Source: Actinomycetota bacterium (GTDB lineage: Bacteria; Actinomycetota; Actinomycetes; Nanopelagicales; Nanopelagicaceae). From it: DNA of 7,752 bases. A program made the translations under genes and the position numbers. Where the stretch lies: positions 1 to 7,752 of the forward strand of contig WLJF01000026.1 of assembly GCA_009701945.1 (NCBI GenBank), written 5' to 3'. Below, in pieces: positions 1 to 6,823 of this stretch. Within the stretch, counting starts at the first letter, position 1. Each line of letters starts with the position of its first letter. The notes under the pieces were generated by a model. The model was not told the origin of the DNA, did no database searches, and saw only the letters and a list, made by a program, of their open reading frames with translations.

Positions 1-665
1 CAGGGGGAGTAAAGGGAATCCTTCTTGGATCAACTGCACTCTTAGGAGCTGCAATCACAGCTTTCTATATGACTCGCGTTATGGTCCTTACATTTACAAG
101 TAAAGAGCGATGGGAAGAGAACCAACATCCTCACGAGTCACCAATTCTTATGTGGCTTCCTATGGCAATTCTTGCAATCGGATCTGTAACAACAGGCTTC
201 CTCTTCACTCGTGGTGATGCTCTCGCTAACTGGCTCAACCCAGTATTCGGCGAGCACGGCGAAGGCCATGAAGAACACCTCTTTGAGCCAATTGTTGTCT
301 CCGGAATGGCGCTCGTTGCAGTTGCTATCGGTGTTGCCATTGCGATTATGAAGTATCAACTCTCTGAGGTTGATTCTGTGGCACCACAGAATGTCTCTAT
401 CTTCACTCGCATCGCCCGTAAGGATTTGATGCAGGATTCATTTAACGAGGCAGTCTTTATGCGTCCAGGGCAGAAGTTAACTTCACTGTTGGTCAGAGGT
501 GATGAAAGCGTTGTCGATGGCGCAGTTCGTGGAATCGGCCGTACTGCACTCGGTGCAGGAGCAGTTCTTCGCAAGACACAGACAGGGTTCGCTCGCAGTT
601 ATGCAGCGCTCATTCTTATCGGTGCGATCGCTTTGATCGCTGGAATTTGGGTGGTCACACAATGA
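1..665 (+). CDS. nuoL: NADH-quinone oxidoreductase subunit L, C-terminal part (5' end outside window)
   Basis: NuoL is the distal antiporter-like, proton-pumping membrane subunit of respiratory complex I. The frame is open from base 3 to the TGA at 663-665, so about 220 residues are visible, roughly the last third of the family's usual 600 or more. The ATG at 69-71 is internal: the reading before it (GAAITAFYMTRVMVLTF) is typical NuoL helix sequence. After that helix come a charged loop, two further hydrophobic helices and a His/Glu-rich linker (about 256-285). Next is an amphipathic stretch (about 490-575) that fits the end of the long lateral helix HL, and then the final anchor helix (about 595-660). 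The proton-channel glutamate and lysines lie upstream of the window. The stop overlaps the nuoM start as ATGA, so translation is probably coupled. Confidence is high from sequence and from its place before nuoM-nuoN. Confidence 0.95.
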   Translation, partial: GGVKGILLGSTALLGAAITAFYMTRVMVLTFTSKERWEENQHPHESPILMWLPMAILAIGSVTTGFLFTRGDALANWLNPVFGEHGEGHEEHLFEPIVVSGMALVAVAIGVAIAIMKYQLSEVDSVAPQNVSIFTRIARKDLMQDSFNEAVFMRPGQKLTSLLVRGDESVVDGAVRGIGRTALGAGAVLRKTQTGFARSYAALILIGAIALIAGIWVVTQ

Positions 666-2179
666 ACGCGCTGACAAGCATGATGTTGCTTCCGCTCCTA
701 GGTTCACTCCTTGTTGCGGTTATCCCAAGTGATCAAGTTCTTCGCATTAAGCAAGCCGCTCTTGGCACCACAGTGTTGGTTGCCATTTCAGGCGTTATGG
801 CTTGGTTCAAATTTGATTCTGAAAATACCTCTTTCCAATTCGTTCAGATTGCTCAGTGGATTCCATCTTTTGGAATTAACTATGCAGTTGGCGTCGATGG
901 ACTCGCACTCGTTCTGATTCTCATGTCTGTTCTCTTGGCACCGATTGTGGTCCTTGCTGGGTGGAATGAATCTGAAGGTGGACGTTGGTCTGCAAAGGTC
1001 TTCTATATTCTGATTCTCGTTCTTGAAACGATGATGATCGGTGTCTTTGCAGCAACTGATGTCTTCTTGTTCTACGTCTTTTTCGAGGCGATGTTGATCC
1101 CTGTCTACTTCCTTATTGGTGGTTATGGCAGCGGAGAACGCGCAGCAGCAGCGGTGAAGTTCTTGCTCTATAGCCTCTTTGGCGGTCTCTTGATGCTCGC
1201 ATCAATCATCGGCCTCTATGTCATCTCAGGTACTCACGGCGGCCATACATTTGATATCGGTCAGCTCTCTGAGATGCATAAGTACATGAGCTCTACGACT
1301 CAGAACCTTCTCTTCCTAGGATTCTTTATCGCCTTCGCAATTAAGGCACCTGTGTGGCCACTTCACACATGGCTTCCTGATGCAGCAGCTTCTGCAACTC
1401 CTGGAACTTCTGTTCTTCTCCTTGGAGTTCTCGATAAGGTCGGAACATTTGGAATGATCCGTTTCTGTCTTGCACTCTTTCCCGATGCATCCAAGACATT
1501 TACCCCTGTCATCATGGTCTTAGCTGTGATCTCAATCTTGTATGGCGCATTCCTTGCTATAGGTGCCCGCGATATCAAGCGACTCATTGCATATACATCA
1601 ATCTCGCACTTCGGCTTTATCACCATGGGAATCTTTGCGATGACTACACAAGGTCATAGCGGTGCAACGCTCTATATGTTCAACCACGGTTTCTCGACAG
1701 CTGCCCTCTTCCTGGTTGCAGGATGGATGATCTCTCGTCGCGGTTCATCAACAATTGCTGATTTCGGTGGCCTACAGCGCGTCACACCAGTAATGGCGTG
1801 GTCATTCTTTATTGCAGGAATGTCTTCACTGGCACTTCCTGGACTCTCAAGCTTTGTGAGCGAATTCCTCGTTCTGGTCGGTACATACACCCGCTATCCA
1901 GTAGCTGCGATTATTGCGACTTTTGGAATTGTTCTAGCTGCTCTCTACATCTTAATTCCAGTGCAGAAAGCGCTACATGGTCCAACGACTCCAGGAAATG
2001 AGAATCTGCGGGATCTCAACCTCCGCGAGAAGATTGCGATCGGTCCTGTGATTGCAGTAATTATCGCTCTTGGCTTCTATCCAGCACCGCTTCTCAACGT
2101 TATTAACCCAGCTTCAGCACATGTGCTTGAGGTGCAAGGTTTTACTGATCCAGTTCCTTCAGAGAGCGCAGGCAAGTAA
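662..2179 (+). CDS. nuoM: NADH-quinone oxidoreductase subunit M
   Basis: NuoM is the middle antiporter-like subunit of complex I and pumps protons in the membrane arm. The 505-residue length is normal for the family. Residues matching the known proton-path positions are present: Glu142 (VFFEAMLIP), Lys228 (FAIKAP), Lys259 (VLDKVGTFG) and Glu401 (SFVSEFLVL). His235 in the PLHTWLPDA signature and the RDIKRLIAYTSISHFG segment (303-318) are also present. The protein is strongly hydrophobic throughout, fitting about 14 helices. I chose the ATG at 662 because it makes the ATGA overlap with nuoL. An in-frame TTG at 647 would add five residues with no advantage. The Shine-Dalgarno is weak (GGGTGG about 7 bases upstream). 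The VLDKVGTFG wording, where many other bacteria have a form like LLKLGAYG, points to Actinomycetota. No residue expected for pumping is missing. Confidence 0.97.
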   Translation: MNALTSMMLLPLLGSLLVAVIPSDQVLRIKQAALGTTVLVAISGVMAWFKFDSENTSFQFVQIAQWIPSFGINYAVGVDGLALVLILMSVLLAPIVVLAGWNESEGGRWSAKVFYILILVLETMMIGVFAATDVFLFYVFFEAMLIPVYFLIGGYGSGERAAAAVKFLLYSLFGGLLMLASIIGLYVISGTHGGHTFDIGQLSEMHKYMSSTTQNLLFLGFFIAFAIKAPVWPLHTWLPDAAASATPGTSVLLLGVLDKVGTFGMIRFCLALFPDASKTFTPVIMVLAVISILYGAFLAIGARDIKRLIAYTSISHFGFITMGIFAMTTQGHSGATLYMFNHGFSTAALFLVAGWMISRRGSSTIADFGGLQRVTPVMAWSFFIAGMSSLALPGLSSFVSEFLVLVGTYTRYPVAAIIATFGIVLAALYILIPVQKALHGPTTPGNENLRDLNLREKIAIGPVIAVIIALGFYPAPLLNVINPASAHVLEVQGFTDPVPSESAGK

Positions 2180-3697
2180 ATGTCATTCACAGCTCCAGTA
2201 CTTAACTATGCACAGCTTGCACCGATGCTTATCATCCTTGGTGGGGCAATTATTGGCGTTCTTATCGAGGCATTTGCTCCTCGTGCATCACGCCACACAT
2301 CGCAACTGTTTATAACAGTTGCATCGCTGGTAACTTCCTTTGCTGCTCTCATGCAGGTTCGCACACAATCTTCAGCAGATGCTGCAATGGGGTCTGTGGC
2401 ATTCGATGGAGCAGGAGTCCTACTTCAAGCATCAATCTTGATTATTGCACTTCTCTCCGTATTTCTGATTGCAGATCAAGAAAACTTCACGGCGATGCCT
2501 GCTGCAGTTCCTGGTTCCCATGAAGAACGTGAATCGCTACAACTTGATCTTCGTGTCACTGAGGTCTATCCACTCACTCTCTTCGCAGTTGCCGGAATGT
2601 TGCTCTTTCCGGTCTCCACTGACTTGATCACACTTTTTGTGGCCCTTGAAGTGCTCTCATTGCCTCTCTATTTGATGGCAGGACTTTCACGCCGCCGTAG
2701 ATTGATGTCGCAAGAGTCAGCTCTCAAGTACTTCTTGCTTGGTGCTTTCTCTTCAGCATTCTTCCTATTTGGTGCTGCCTATCTCTATGGATACTCAGGC
2801 TCAATAACATTTACAGGAATACAGGCAAGTGTTGTGGGCGGTTCTGGAAATGATGTCTTCCTACTTCTTGGCATCGCATTTATCTCTGTGGGACTTCTCT
2901 TTAAGGTTGGCGCAGTTCCATTCCATGCATGGTCTCCTGATGTTTATCAAGGCGCACCAACTGCAATCACAGGCTTTATGGCAGCTGCTACCAAGGTTGC
3001 TGCATTTGGTGCAATCCTTCGCATCTTCTATGTTGCATTTGCTAATGCAGAGTGGCAGTGGAAGCCAGCTCTTGTTCTGATTGCAATTATTACTATGGTC
3101 TTTGGATCAGTTGTGGCAATCACGCAACGTGATGTTAAGCGCATGCTCGCCTACTCATCGATCGCTCACGCAGGCTTCCTCCTTGCAGGTGTGATTGCTT
3201 TGAGCAAGTCAGGTCTTGATGCCACCATCTTCTATCTCTTTGCATACGGTATTGCCACTGTTGGAGCTTTCGGAGTAGTCACACTTGTGCGCGACTCATC
3301 AGGTGAAGTAACTGACCTCAATCGCTGGAGTGGACTTGGAAAGCGCTCACCACTTGTTGCTTCAGTCTTTGCCTTCTTCCTCCTAGCCTTTGCAGGTATT
3401 CCACTGACTTCAGGCTTTATTGGAAAGTTTTCAATATTCTCAAGTGCATATGAATCAGGCAGCACATGGATTCTTATATCTGGTGTGCTCTCATCAGCTA
3501 TTGCTGCATTCTTCTATATTCGCGTCATTGTTCTGATGTTCTTTAAGGATCCAGTAGAAGATGGCACTAGCGTTGTGATTCCATCAGCTCTCACAACTAT
3601 TACAATTGCAGTCTCCACTGCAATTACTGTGATTCTTGGTGTGTTCCCTGCACCTCTGATCAACTTTATTGAATCAACTGCATTCTTCATTCGATAA
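2180..3697 (+). CDS. nuoN: NADH-quinone oxidoreductase subunit N
   Basis: NuoN is the antiporter-like complex I subunit nearest the quinone-binding arm. The protein has 505 residues. Key positions seen are Glu157 (FVALEVLSLPLY), Lys242 and His249 (LLFKVGAVPFHAWSPD), Lys272 (ATKVAAFG) and Lys416 (GFIGKFSIF). NuoN normally has a lysine in helix 12 where NuoM has a glutamate, so Lys416 supports the N assignment. VYQGAP at 255-260 is another NuoN signature. A hydrophilic loop of about 25 residues (106-130, starting MPAAVPGS and ending TEVY) lies between helices; I recognise it as usual in actinobacterial NuoN. The ATG follows the nuoM TAA with no gap, and the TAA shares one base with the next start (TAATG). 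The upstream Shine-Dalgarno is poor, so translation probably depends on coupling to nuoM. Confidence 0.97.
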   Translation: MSFTAPVLNYAQLAPMLIILGGAIIGVLIEAFAPRASRHTSQLFITVASLVTSFAALMQVRTQSSADAAMGSVAFDGAGVLLQASILIIALLSVFLIADQENFTAMPAAVPGSHEERESLQLDLRVTEVYPLTLFAVAGMLLFPVSTDLITLFVALEVLSLPLYLMAGLSRRRRLMSQESALKYFLLGAFSSAFFLFGAAYLYGYSGSITFTGIQASVVGGSGNDVFLLLGIAFISVGLLFKVGAVPFHAWSPDVYQGAPTAITGFMAAATKVAAFGAILRIFYVAFANAEWQWKPALVLIAIITMVFGSVVAITQRDVKRMLAYSSIAHAGFLLAGVIALSKSGLDATIFYLFAYGIATVGAFGVVTLVRDSSGEVTDLNRWSGLGKRSPLVASVFAFFLLAFAGIPLTSGFIGKFSIFSSAYESGSTWILISGVLSSAIAAFFYIRVIVLMFFKDPVEDGTSVVIPSALTTITIAVSTAITVILGVFPAPLINFIESTAFFIR

Positions 3698-4686
3698 TGT
3701 CGAAATTCGGAATACCTGGTTTAGCCCCTGACCTAGAGGCAGAGCTCTCGGCAGGAATGGCAAAGGTTGAAAGCCTTCTCTTAAGCCATATTCAAGGAGA
3801 TTACCCACTGGTGGAGGAGACTTCGCGCCACCTCGTTGCAGCAGGTGGAAAGCGCCTTAGACCTCTCTTAACTCTTCTTGCATCGCACTACGGAGATAAG
3901 AATAAGTTTGGCATCATTGAATCAGCAGTGGTGTGCGAACTTACACACGTTGCAACTCTCTATCACGATGATGTGATGGATGAAGCAAAACTTCGTCGTG
4001 GAGTGGAGAGCGCCAATAGTCGTTGGGGCAACACTGTTGCAATCCTTACCGGAGATTACCTCTTTGCGAAGGTTTCAGCACTCCTTGCCGATATAGGACC
4101 TGAAGCAGTGCGCTTGCAGGCATCAACCTTTGAACGTCTTGTCATTGGCCAGATTATGGAGACGCAAGGACCGCAAAATGGTGAAGATCCCCTCGAGCAT
4201 TACCTACAAGTGGTGGCGGATAAGACAGGTTCTCTGATTGCAGCAAGTGCACGATTTGGTGCGATGGTCTCAGGTGCTCCAACAGATGTGAAAGAAACTC
4301 TGACAGTCTTTGGTGAAAAGATTGGCATTGCATTCCAGTTAGCAGATGATGTTATTGATATTGCAAGTGAATCTCATCAATCTGGAAAGACACCAGGAAC
4401 TGATCTGCGAGAAGGTATTCCAACTCTGGTCACACTCAATGTTTTGAAATCTACTCGGGCAGAAGATCGTGATCTCATTGAACTACTGAAAGCTCCAATT
4501 AAAGATGAAGCAGTTGTTGCACAGGTCCTCAAGACTCTGCGAGGACATAGCGCACTCGATGAATCGCGCGGTCAACTGCAGAATATTGCTCGTGATGCTC
4601 GCGCAGCGCTTGGACCACTTCCTGTCAACGATGTGACAGGTGCTCTATTTTCCCTGTGCGACGCTATTGTCGACCGCTCTGCTTGA
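3697..4686 (+). CDS. Long-chain all-trans polyprenyl diphosphate synthase (probably for the menaquinone side chain)
   Basis: The enzyme condenses isopentenyl diphosphate units onto an allylic primer in the cytoplasm. The 329 residues hold the trans-prenyltransferase motifs in order: GGKRLRP (50-56), first aspartate-rich motif DDVMD (91-95), GDYLFAK (119-125), DKTGSL (175-180), FQLADDVID with the second aspartate-rich motif (213-221), and KTPGTDLREG (230-239). Alanine 86, five residues before the first DDxxD, is small. In this family a small residue there goes with long products (C30 or longer), while a bulky aromatic gives short ones. The gene resembles the HepT/GrcC1/IspB group. Its start overlaps the nuoN stop by one base and has no visible Shine-Dalgarno, so it is probably translated by reinitiation in the nuo operon. 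Together this suggests menaquinone side-chain synthesis. A carotenoid role is possible but fits less well. Exact chain length cannot be read from sequence. Confidence 0.93.
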   Translation: MSKFGIPGLAPDLEAELSAGMAKVESLLLSHIQGDYPLVEETSRHLVAAGGKRLRPLLTLLASHYGDKNKFGIIESAVVCELTHVATLYHDDVMDEAKLRRGVESANSRWGNTVAILTGDYLFAKVSALLADIGPEAVRLQASTFERLVIGQIMETQGPQNGEDPLEHYLQVVADKTGSLIAASARFGAMVSGAPTDVKETLTVFGEKIGIAFQLADDVIDIASESHQSGKTPGTDLREGIPTLVTLNVLKSTRAEDRDLIELLKAPIKDEAVVAQVLKTLRGHSALDESRGQLQNIARDARAALGPLPVNDVTGALFSLCDAIVDRSA

Positions 4687-5556
4687 TCGCACCAGATCAG
4701 TACCTAACGCAGCAAGAGCAAACCAGATCACAATAAAACCAATCCATCGCGCAGTCGGCATATCTTCATGGCGTAGCCACACACCAATAGAGAATTGAAT
4801 CGTTGGAGTGATGTATTGCAGTAATCCGATGGTGCTATAGGGCAGGCGAGTAGTTGAGCCGTTAAAGAGTAAGAGTGGAATAGCGGTGATAGCACCTGCG
4901 CTGATGAGAAGAATCGTGAGAAGGGGCTTATGGCCAAACTGCCCTGTGCCATTGTGGCCAAGATAGAGAAGATAGAAGCCATAGGGGATAAGTGAAATCA
5001 AGGTTTCAATTGCGAGTCCATCGAGTGCGCCAAGATCTAACTTCTTCTTCACAAGACCATAGGTGCCCCATGAGAGGGCGAGTGAGATAGCAACCCAGGG
5101 AAGACGACCATAGTCATAGGTAAGGATGCCAACGCCAATAGCTGCAATACCAACTGCGAGCCATTGCAAAGGACGCATCTTCTCGCGAAGCAGAATTACT
5201 CCGAATGAAATAATGATGAGCGGGTTGATGTAGTAACCAAGGGCAGCTTCAACCACATGTCCATTATTGGTTGCCCAGATATAGGTAATCCAGTTGATAG
5301 AGATAAGGATTGTTGTTGCAAGTAGGCCAATTACTTTCTTTGGACTCTTAAGGATTGCAATAGTGGAATGAATTTGTTTTGAGATTGCTAAAACAATCGC
5401 ACAGAAAACCAGCGTCCACACAGCGCGATGGGCAACAATCTCCCATGGGTTAGCTGGTTCTAGGAGCGGCCAATACAGAGGGAAGAGGCCCCACAAAATA
5501 TATGCGCTGACCCCAAAGAGAAGGCCCAGCGAATACTCGCTCCGGTTCTTTACCAC
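4645..5556 (-). CDS. rarD: RarD-type EamA family (drug/metabolite superfamily) transporter
   Basis: This is a ten-helix inner-membrane permease of the drug/metabolite transporter superfamily. Its 303 residues are close to the usual RarD length of about 300. RarD signatures are clear: AYILWGLFPLYW (18-29), EIVAHRAVW (39-47), NWITYIWATNNGHVVEAALG (88-107), GYYINPL (107-113) and LLQYITPTIQF (245-255). The two EamA halves are about 1-145 and 150-287. RarD was named from chloramphenicol sensitivity; the natural substrate is not well established, and metabolite export is a guess. The start is GTG directly after the yajQ TAA (TAAGTG), with no clear Shine-Dalgarno, so expression probably depends on yajQ. 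The last 42 bases, including the TAG stop, run antisense to the end of the prenyl synthase gene. A slightly downstream start cannot be excluded because the first nine residues are not conserved. Confidence 0.92.
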   Translation of the reverse strand: MVKNRSEYSLGLLFGVSAYILWGLFPLYWPLLEPANPWEIVAHRAVWTLVFCAIVLAISKQIHSTIAILKSPKKVIGLLATTILISINWITYIWATNNGHVVEAALGYYINPLIIISFGVILLREKMRPLQWLAVGIAAIGVGILTYDYGRLPWVAISLALSWGTYGLVKKKLDLGALDGLAIETLISLIPYGFYLLYLGHNGTGQFGHKPLLTILLISAGAITAIPLLLFNGSTTRLPYSTIGLLQYITPTIQFSIGVWLRHEDMPTARWIGFIVIWFALAALGTDLVRSSRAVDNSVAQGK

Positions 5557-6045
5557 TTATCGGAAGTTTACAAATTGAACTGCAAATTCGAATTTGCCAT
5601 TCTTAATCTGCTCGATAGCCTCTTGCAGATCATCACGGCTCTTTGAAGTCACGCGGAGCTCATCGCCTTGAATCTGAGTCTTAATTGATTTAGGACCTTC
5701 ATCGCGAAGAAACTTTGCAATCTTCTTTGCATTCTCTGTCGAGATGCCTTCCTTCATAGTCGATGCAATCTTGTAGATCTTTCCTGATAACTGTGGCTCA
5801 CCAGCATCAAGGTGCTTGAGTGAAACTCCACGCTTAATCAACTTGTCTTTAACGACATCCAAGGTCGCCTTTGCGCGCTCTTCAGTGTCAGCCTCAATTG
5901 CTAATTTGTCGCCTGAGAGTTCAATCTTTGCGCCAGTATTCTTAAAATCAAAGCGCGTATCAATCTCGCGAATGGCCTGGTTTATAGCGTTATCTAGCTC
6001 CATGCGGTCGATCTTTGAGACTACGTCAAAACTGCTATCAGCCAT
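5557..6045 (-). CDS. yajQ: YajQ family cyclic di-GMP/nucleotide-binding protein
   Basis: This is a soluble cytoplasmic protein of 162 residues, the normal length for the family. Family signatures are visible: [20 protein letters not shown] at the N-terminus (4-23), EIDTRFDFK (27-35), [18 protein letters not shown] near 43-60, and the C-terminal [14 protein letters not shown] (135-148) ending [11 protein letters not shown]. The family has two RNP-like alpha/beta folds. Members have been reported to bind nucleotides or RNA, and in some proteobacteria cyclic di-GMP as a transcriptional co-regulator. Whether that holds in this organism is unknown, and no cyclic di-GMP enzymes are seen here. The ATG at 6043-6045 has a Shine-Dalgarno (AAGGGAG) ten bases upstream. 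The gene is first in a two-gene unit with rarD and diverges from tRNA-Tyr. Confidence 0.95.
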   Translation of the reverse strand: MADSSFDVVSKIDRMELDNAINQAIREIDTRFDFKNTGAKIELSGDKLAIEADTEERAKATLDVVKDKLIKRGVSLKHLDAGEPQLSGKIYKIASTMKEGISTENAKKIAKFLRDEGPKSIKTQIQGDELRVTSKSRDDLQEAIEQIKNGKFEFAVQFVNFR

Positions 6046-6055
6046 ATCGGTGGCG

Positions 6056-6062
6056 CTCCCTT
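6056..6062 (-). promoter_or_regulatory. Ribosome binding site of yajQ
   Basis: On the minus strand this reads AAGGGAG, complementary to the 16S rRNA 3' end. It lies ten bases before the yajQ ATG, which is slightly long but acceptable. It fixes the start of yajQ and contrasts with rarD, which has no such site. Confidence 0.6.
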
Positions 6063-6153
6063 GTGGTTAATCTTGTGATTTTCAAAGTTCAAGTGCCTAA
6101 GGTATCGTTTGCCGCTCGCACTTACCAAAGCGCCGTAAGACTTGTATGACCCT
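6063..6153. promoter_or_regulatory. Divergent intergenic region that should hold the yajQ and tRNA-Tyr promoters
   Basis: yajQ (minus) and tRNA-Tyr (plus) point away from each other, so both promoters should lie here unless a longer transcript covers them. For the tRNA the best match I found is a -10-like TATCGT at 6103-6108 with a weak TTTCAA at 6080-6085 (17-base spacer), giving a start near 6115 and a leader of about 39 bases. For yajQ, the minus strand has TTGGTA (6123-6128) and TACCTT (6099-6104) with an 18-base spacer. All four hexamers are poor matches to consensus. The existence of promoters here follows from gene orientation; the exact boxes are a guess. Confidence 0.35.
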
Positions 6154-6238
6154 GGCGGGTTGCCCGAGCGGCCAATGGGAGGGGACTGTAAATCCCCCGG
6201 CTCTGCCTTCGAAGGTTCAAATCCTTCACCCGCCACCA
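6154..6238 (+). tRNA. tRNA-Tyr, anticodon GTA, CCA encoded
   Basis: The 85 bases fold as a complete class II tRNA. The acceptor stem is GGCGGGT (6154-6160) with ACCCGCC (6228-6234), seven perfect pairs, then discriminator A at 6235 and encoded CCA at 6236-6238. The D arm is CCC/GGG (6163-6165 with 6177-6179) around an 11-base loop. The anticodon stem is GGGGA/TCCCC (6181-6185 with 6193-6197), and the loop CTGTAAA places GTA at 6188-6190, reading tyrosine codons. The long variable arm (6198-6210) forms a GGC/GCC stem, expected for bacterial tRNA-Tyr. The T arm is GAAGG/CCTTC (6211-6215 with 6223-6227) with loop TTCAAAT. It stands alone, with no second tRNA beside it, and shows no mismatch. Confidence 0.97.
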
Positions 6239-6245
6239 GATAGAC

Positions 6246-6280
6246 ACCTCATGTGAATGAGGTCAGTGAGCTAACTTTTT
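6246..6280 (+). terminator. Possible weak terminator hairpin after tRNA-Tyr
   Basis: ACCTCAT (6246-6252) and ATGAGGT (6257-6263) form a perfect seven-pair stem around the loop GTGA, eight bases after the tRNA CCA end. A run of five T lies at 6276-6280, but 12 bases after the stem, so it is not a classic intrinsic terminator. On the minus strand no T run follows the hairpin. Its place between convergent genes (tRNA and the psiE-like gene) supports a termination or 3'-end role. Chance occurrence is possible. Confidence 0.4.
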
Positions 6281-6756
6281 GCGCCAGGTTTGCGTGCTGC
6301 GCGAGATAGAAATAGCGCAAATACGAGAGCTAAAACAATTCCAGTGTTCACGCCCATCTCAGTCAATGCGCGGTTGAAATACTCTGTGGTCTTCTCTTTC
6401 TCCATTGTCAGTGATGCACCGACTGTGAGAATGTGTCGAACGGCTGCGATGACTCCAATAATGAGGAAGTTATCGAGTTGGAAAATTCCATCTGTGAAGC
6501 GGACGATCACCGTGCGCATGATCTCAAGGATGATGACAACGAAGAGAATGTCATTAATTGCTTGGATCATTCCGAGTGGAAAGAATGGACGAGTTTCAAT
6601 CAGGCGCTGCAAGCTATAGCCGGCTGCTAGGACTGAGATAACGAAGAGAACTATTCCGAGAAAGCCATGAAGAACATCTTCGAGCTTGTCGATGAAAGTT
6701 ACAGGGATGAGTGATTCATCTCCGGTGAGTAAACCCTTAACTGATTTGTACTTCAT
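6271..6756 (-). CDS. PsiE-family (phosphate-starvation-inducible) small membrane protein
   Basis: The 161-residue integral membrane protein has four hydrophobic helices, about 27-49, 68-87, 96-116 and 136-153. Between helices it keeps polar residues that I associate with the PsiE family: LEIMRT (77-82) with Glu78 and Arg81, then a helix containing AAVRHIL (104-110) with Arg107 and His108. The short N-terminus is charged and the C-terminus is basic (SRAARKPGAK). The family is named from a phosphate-starvation-induced gene in Escherichia coli, but its biochemical function is unknown, and nothing here shows phosphate control. The ATG at 6754-6756 has a good Shine-Dalgarno. It lies 67 bases downstream of the sugar permease gene on the same strand with no terminator between, so read-through is possible. 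Its 3' end faces tRNA-Tyr. The family call is from memory of the motif pattern; an unrelated four-helix protein is the alternative. Confidence 0.78.
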   Translation of the reverse strand: MKYKSVKGLLTGDESLIPVTFIDKLEDVLHGFLGIVLFVISVLAAGYSLQRLIETRPFFPLGMIQAINDILFVVIILEIMRTVIVRFTDGIFQLDNFLIIGVIAAVRHILTVGASLTMEKEKTTEYFNRALTEMGVNTGIVLALVFALFLSRAARKPGAKS

Positions 6757-6764
6757 CGTAACCG

Positions 6765-6770
6765 CCCCCT
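6765..6770 (-). promoter_or_regulatory. Ribosome binding site of the psiE-like gene
   Basis: On the minus strand this reads AGGGGG and lies eight bases before the ATG. It is the clearest Shine-Dalgarno spacing in the window and supports independent translation of this gene and the chosen start. Confidence 0.6.
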
Positions 6771-6823
6771 GTAGTCATAGCCAAGGGTAGGTCCAGGGTG
6801 AAGCCCATGCAACAGATAACGAG

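Noticed and set aside
647..661. Upstream TTG start for nuoM adding five residues
   Set aside because: The ATG at 662 forms the classic ATGA overlap with the nuoL stop and matches the usual NuoM N-terminus better.
1363..1626. 87-residue minus-strand open frame inside nuoM, and similar frames inside nuoN and nuoL
   Set aside because: They lie fully within strongly conserved complex I genes in other frames and have no recognisable features.
4633..4675. Small hairpins (ACAGG/CCTGT and CGAC/GTCG) at the prenyl synthase and rarD convergence
   Set aside because: The stems are only four to five pairs with no T run on either strand, which is within chance expectation.
6122..6150. Promoter-like TTACCA, 17 bases, TATGAC just before tRNA-Tyr
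   Set aside because: The spacing is ideal, but the transcription start would fall near 6157, inside the acceptor stem, leaving no 5' leader for the mature tRNA.
6021..6236. 71-residue minus-strand open frame beginning MAGEGFEPSKAEPGDLQ
   Set aside because: It is the antisense reading of tRNA-Tyr continuing into yajQ. This GEGFEPS-type peptide is a well-known false protein produced by reading across tRNA genes.
6154..6238. tRNA-Tyr as an integration site for a mobile element
   Set aside because: No integrase, no repeat of the tRNA 3' end and no foreign-looking DNA is seen downstream within the window.
6290..6630. Two plus-strand open frames (109 and 65 residues) opposite the psiE-like gene
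   Set aside because: They are shadows of a gene with clear membrane-protein composition and a good ribosome site; their own translations show no domain-like pattern.
6774..6802. Minus-strand TTCACC, 17 bases, TATGAC upstream of the psiE-like gene
   Set aside because: Transcription would start near 6767, within the Shine-Dalgarno sequence, so it would disrupt rather than serve translation of that gene.
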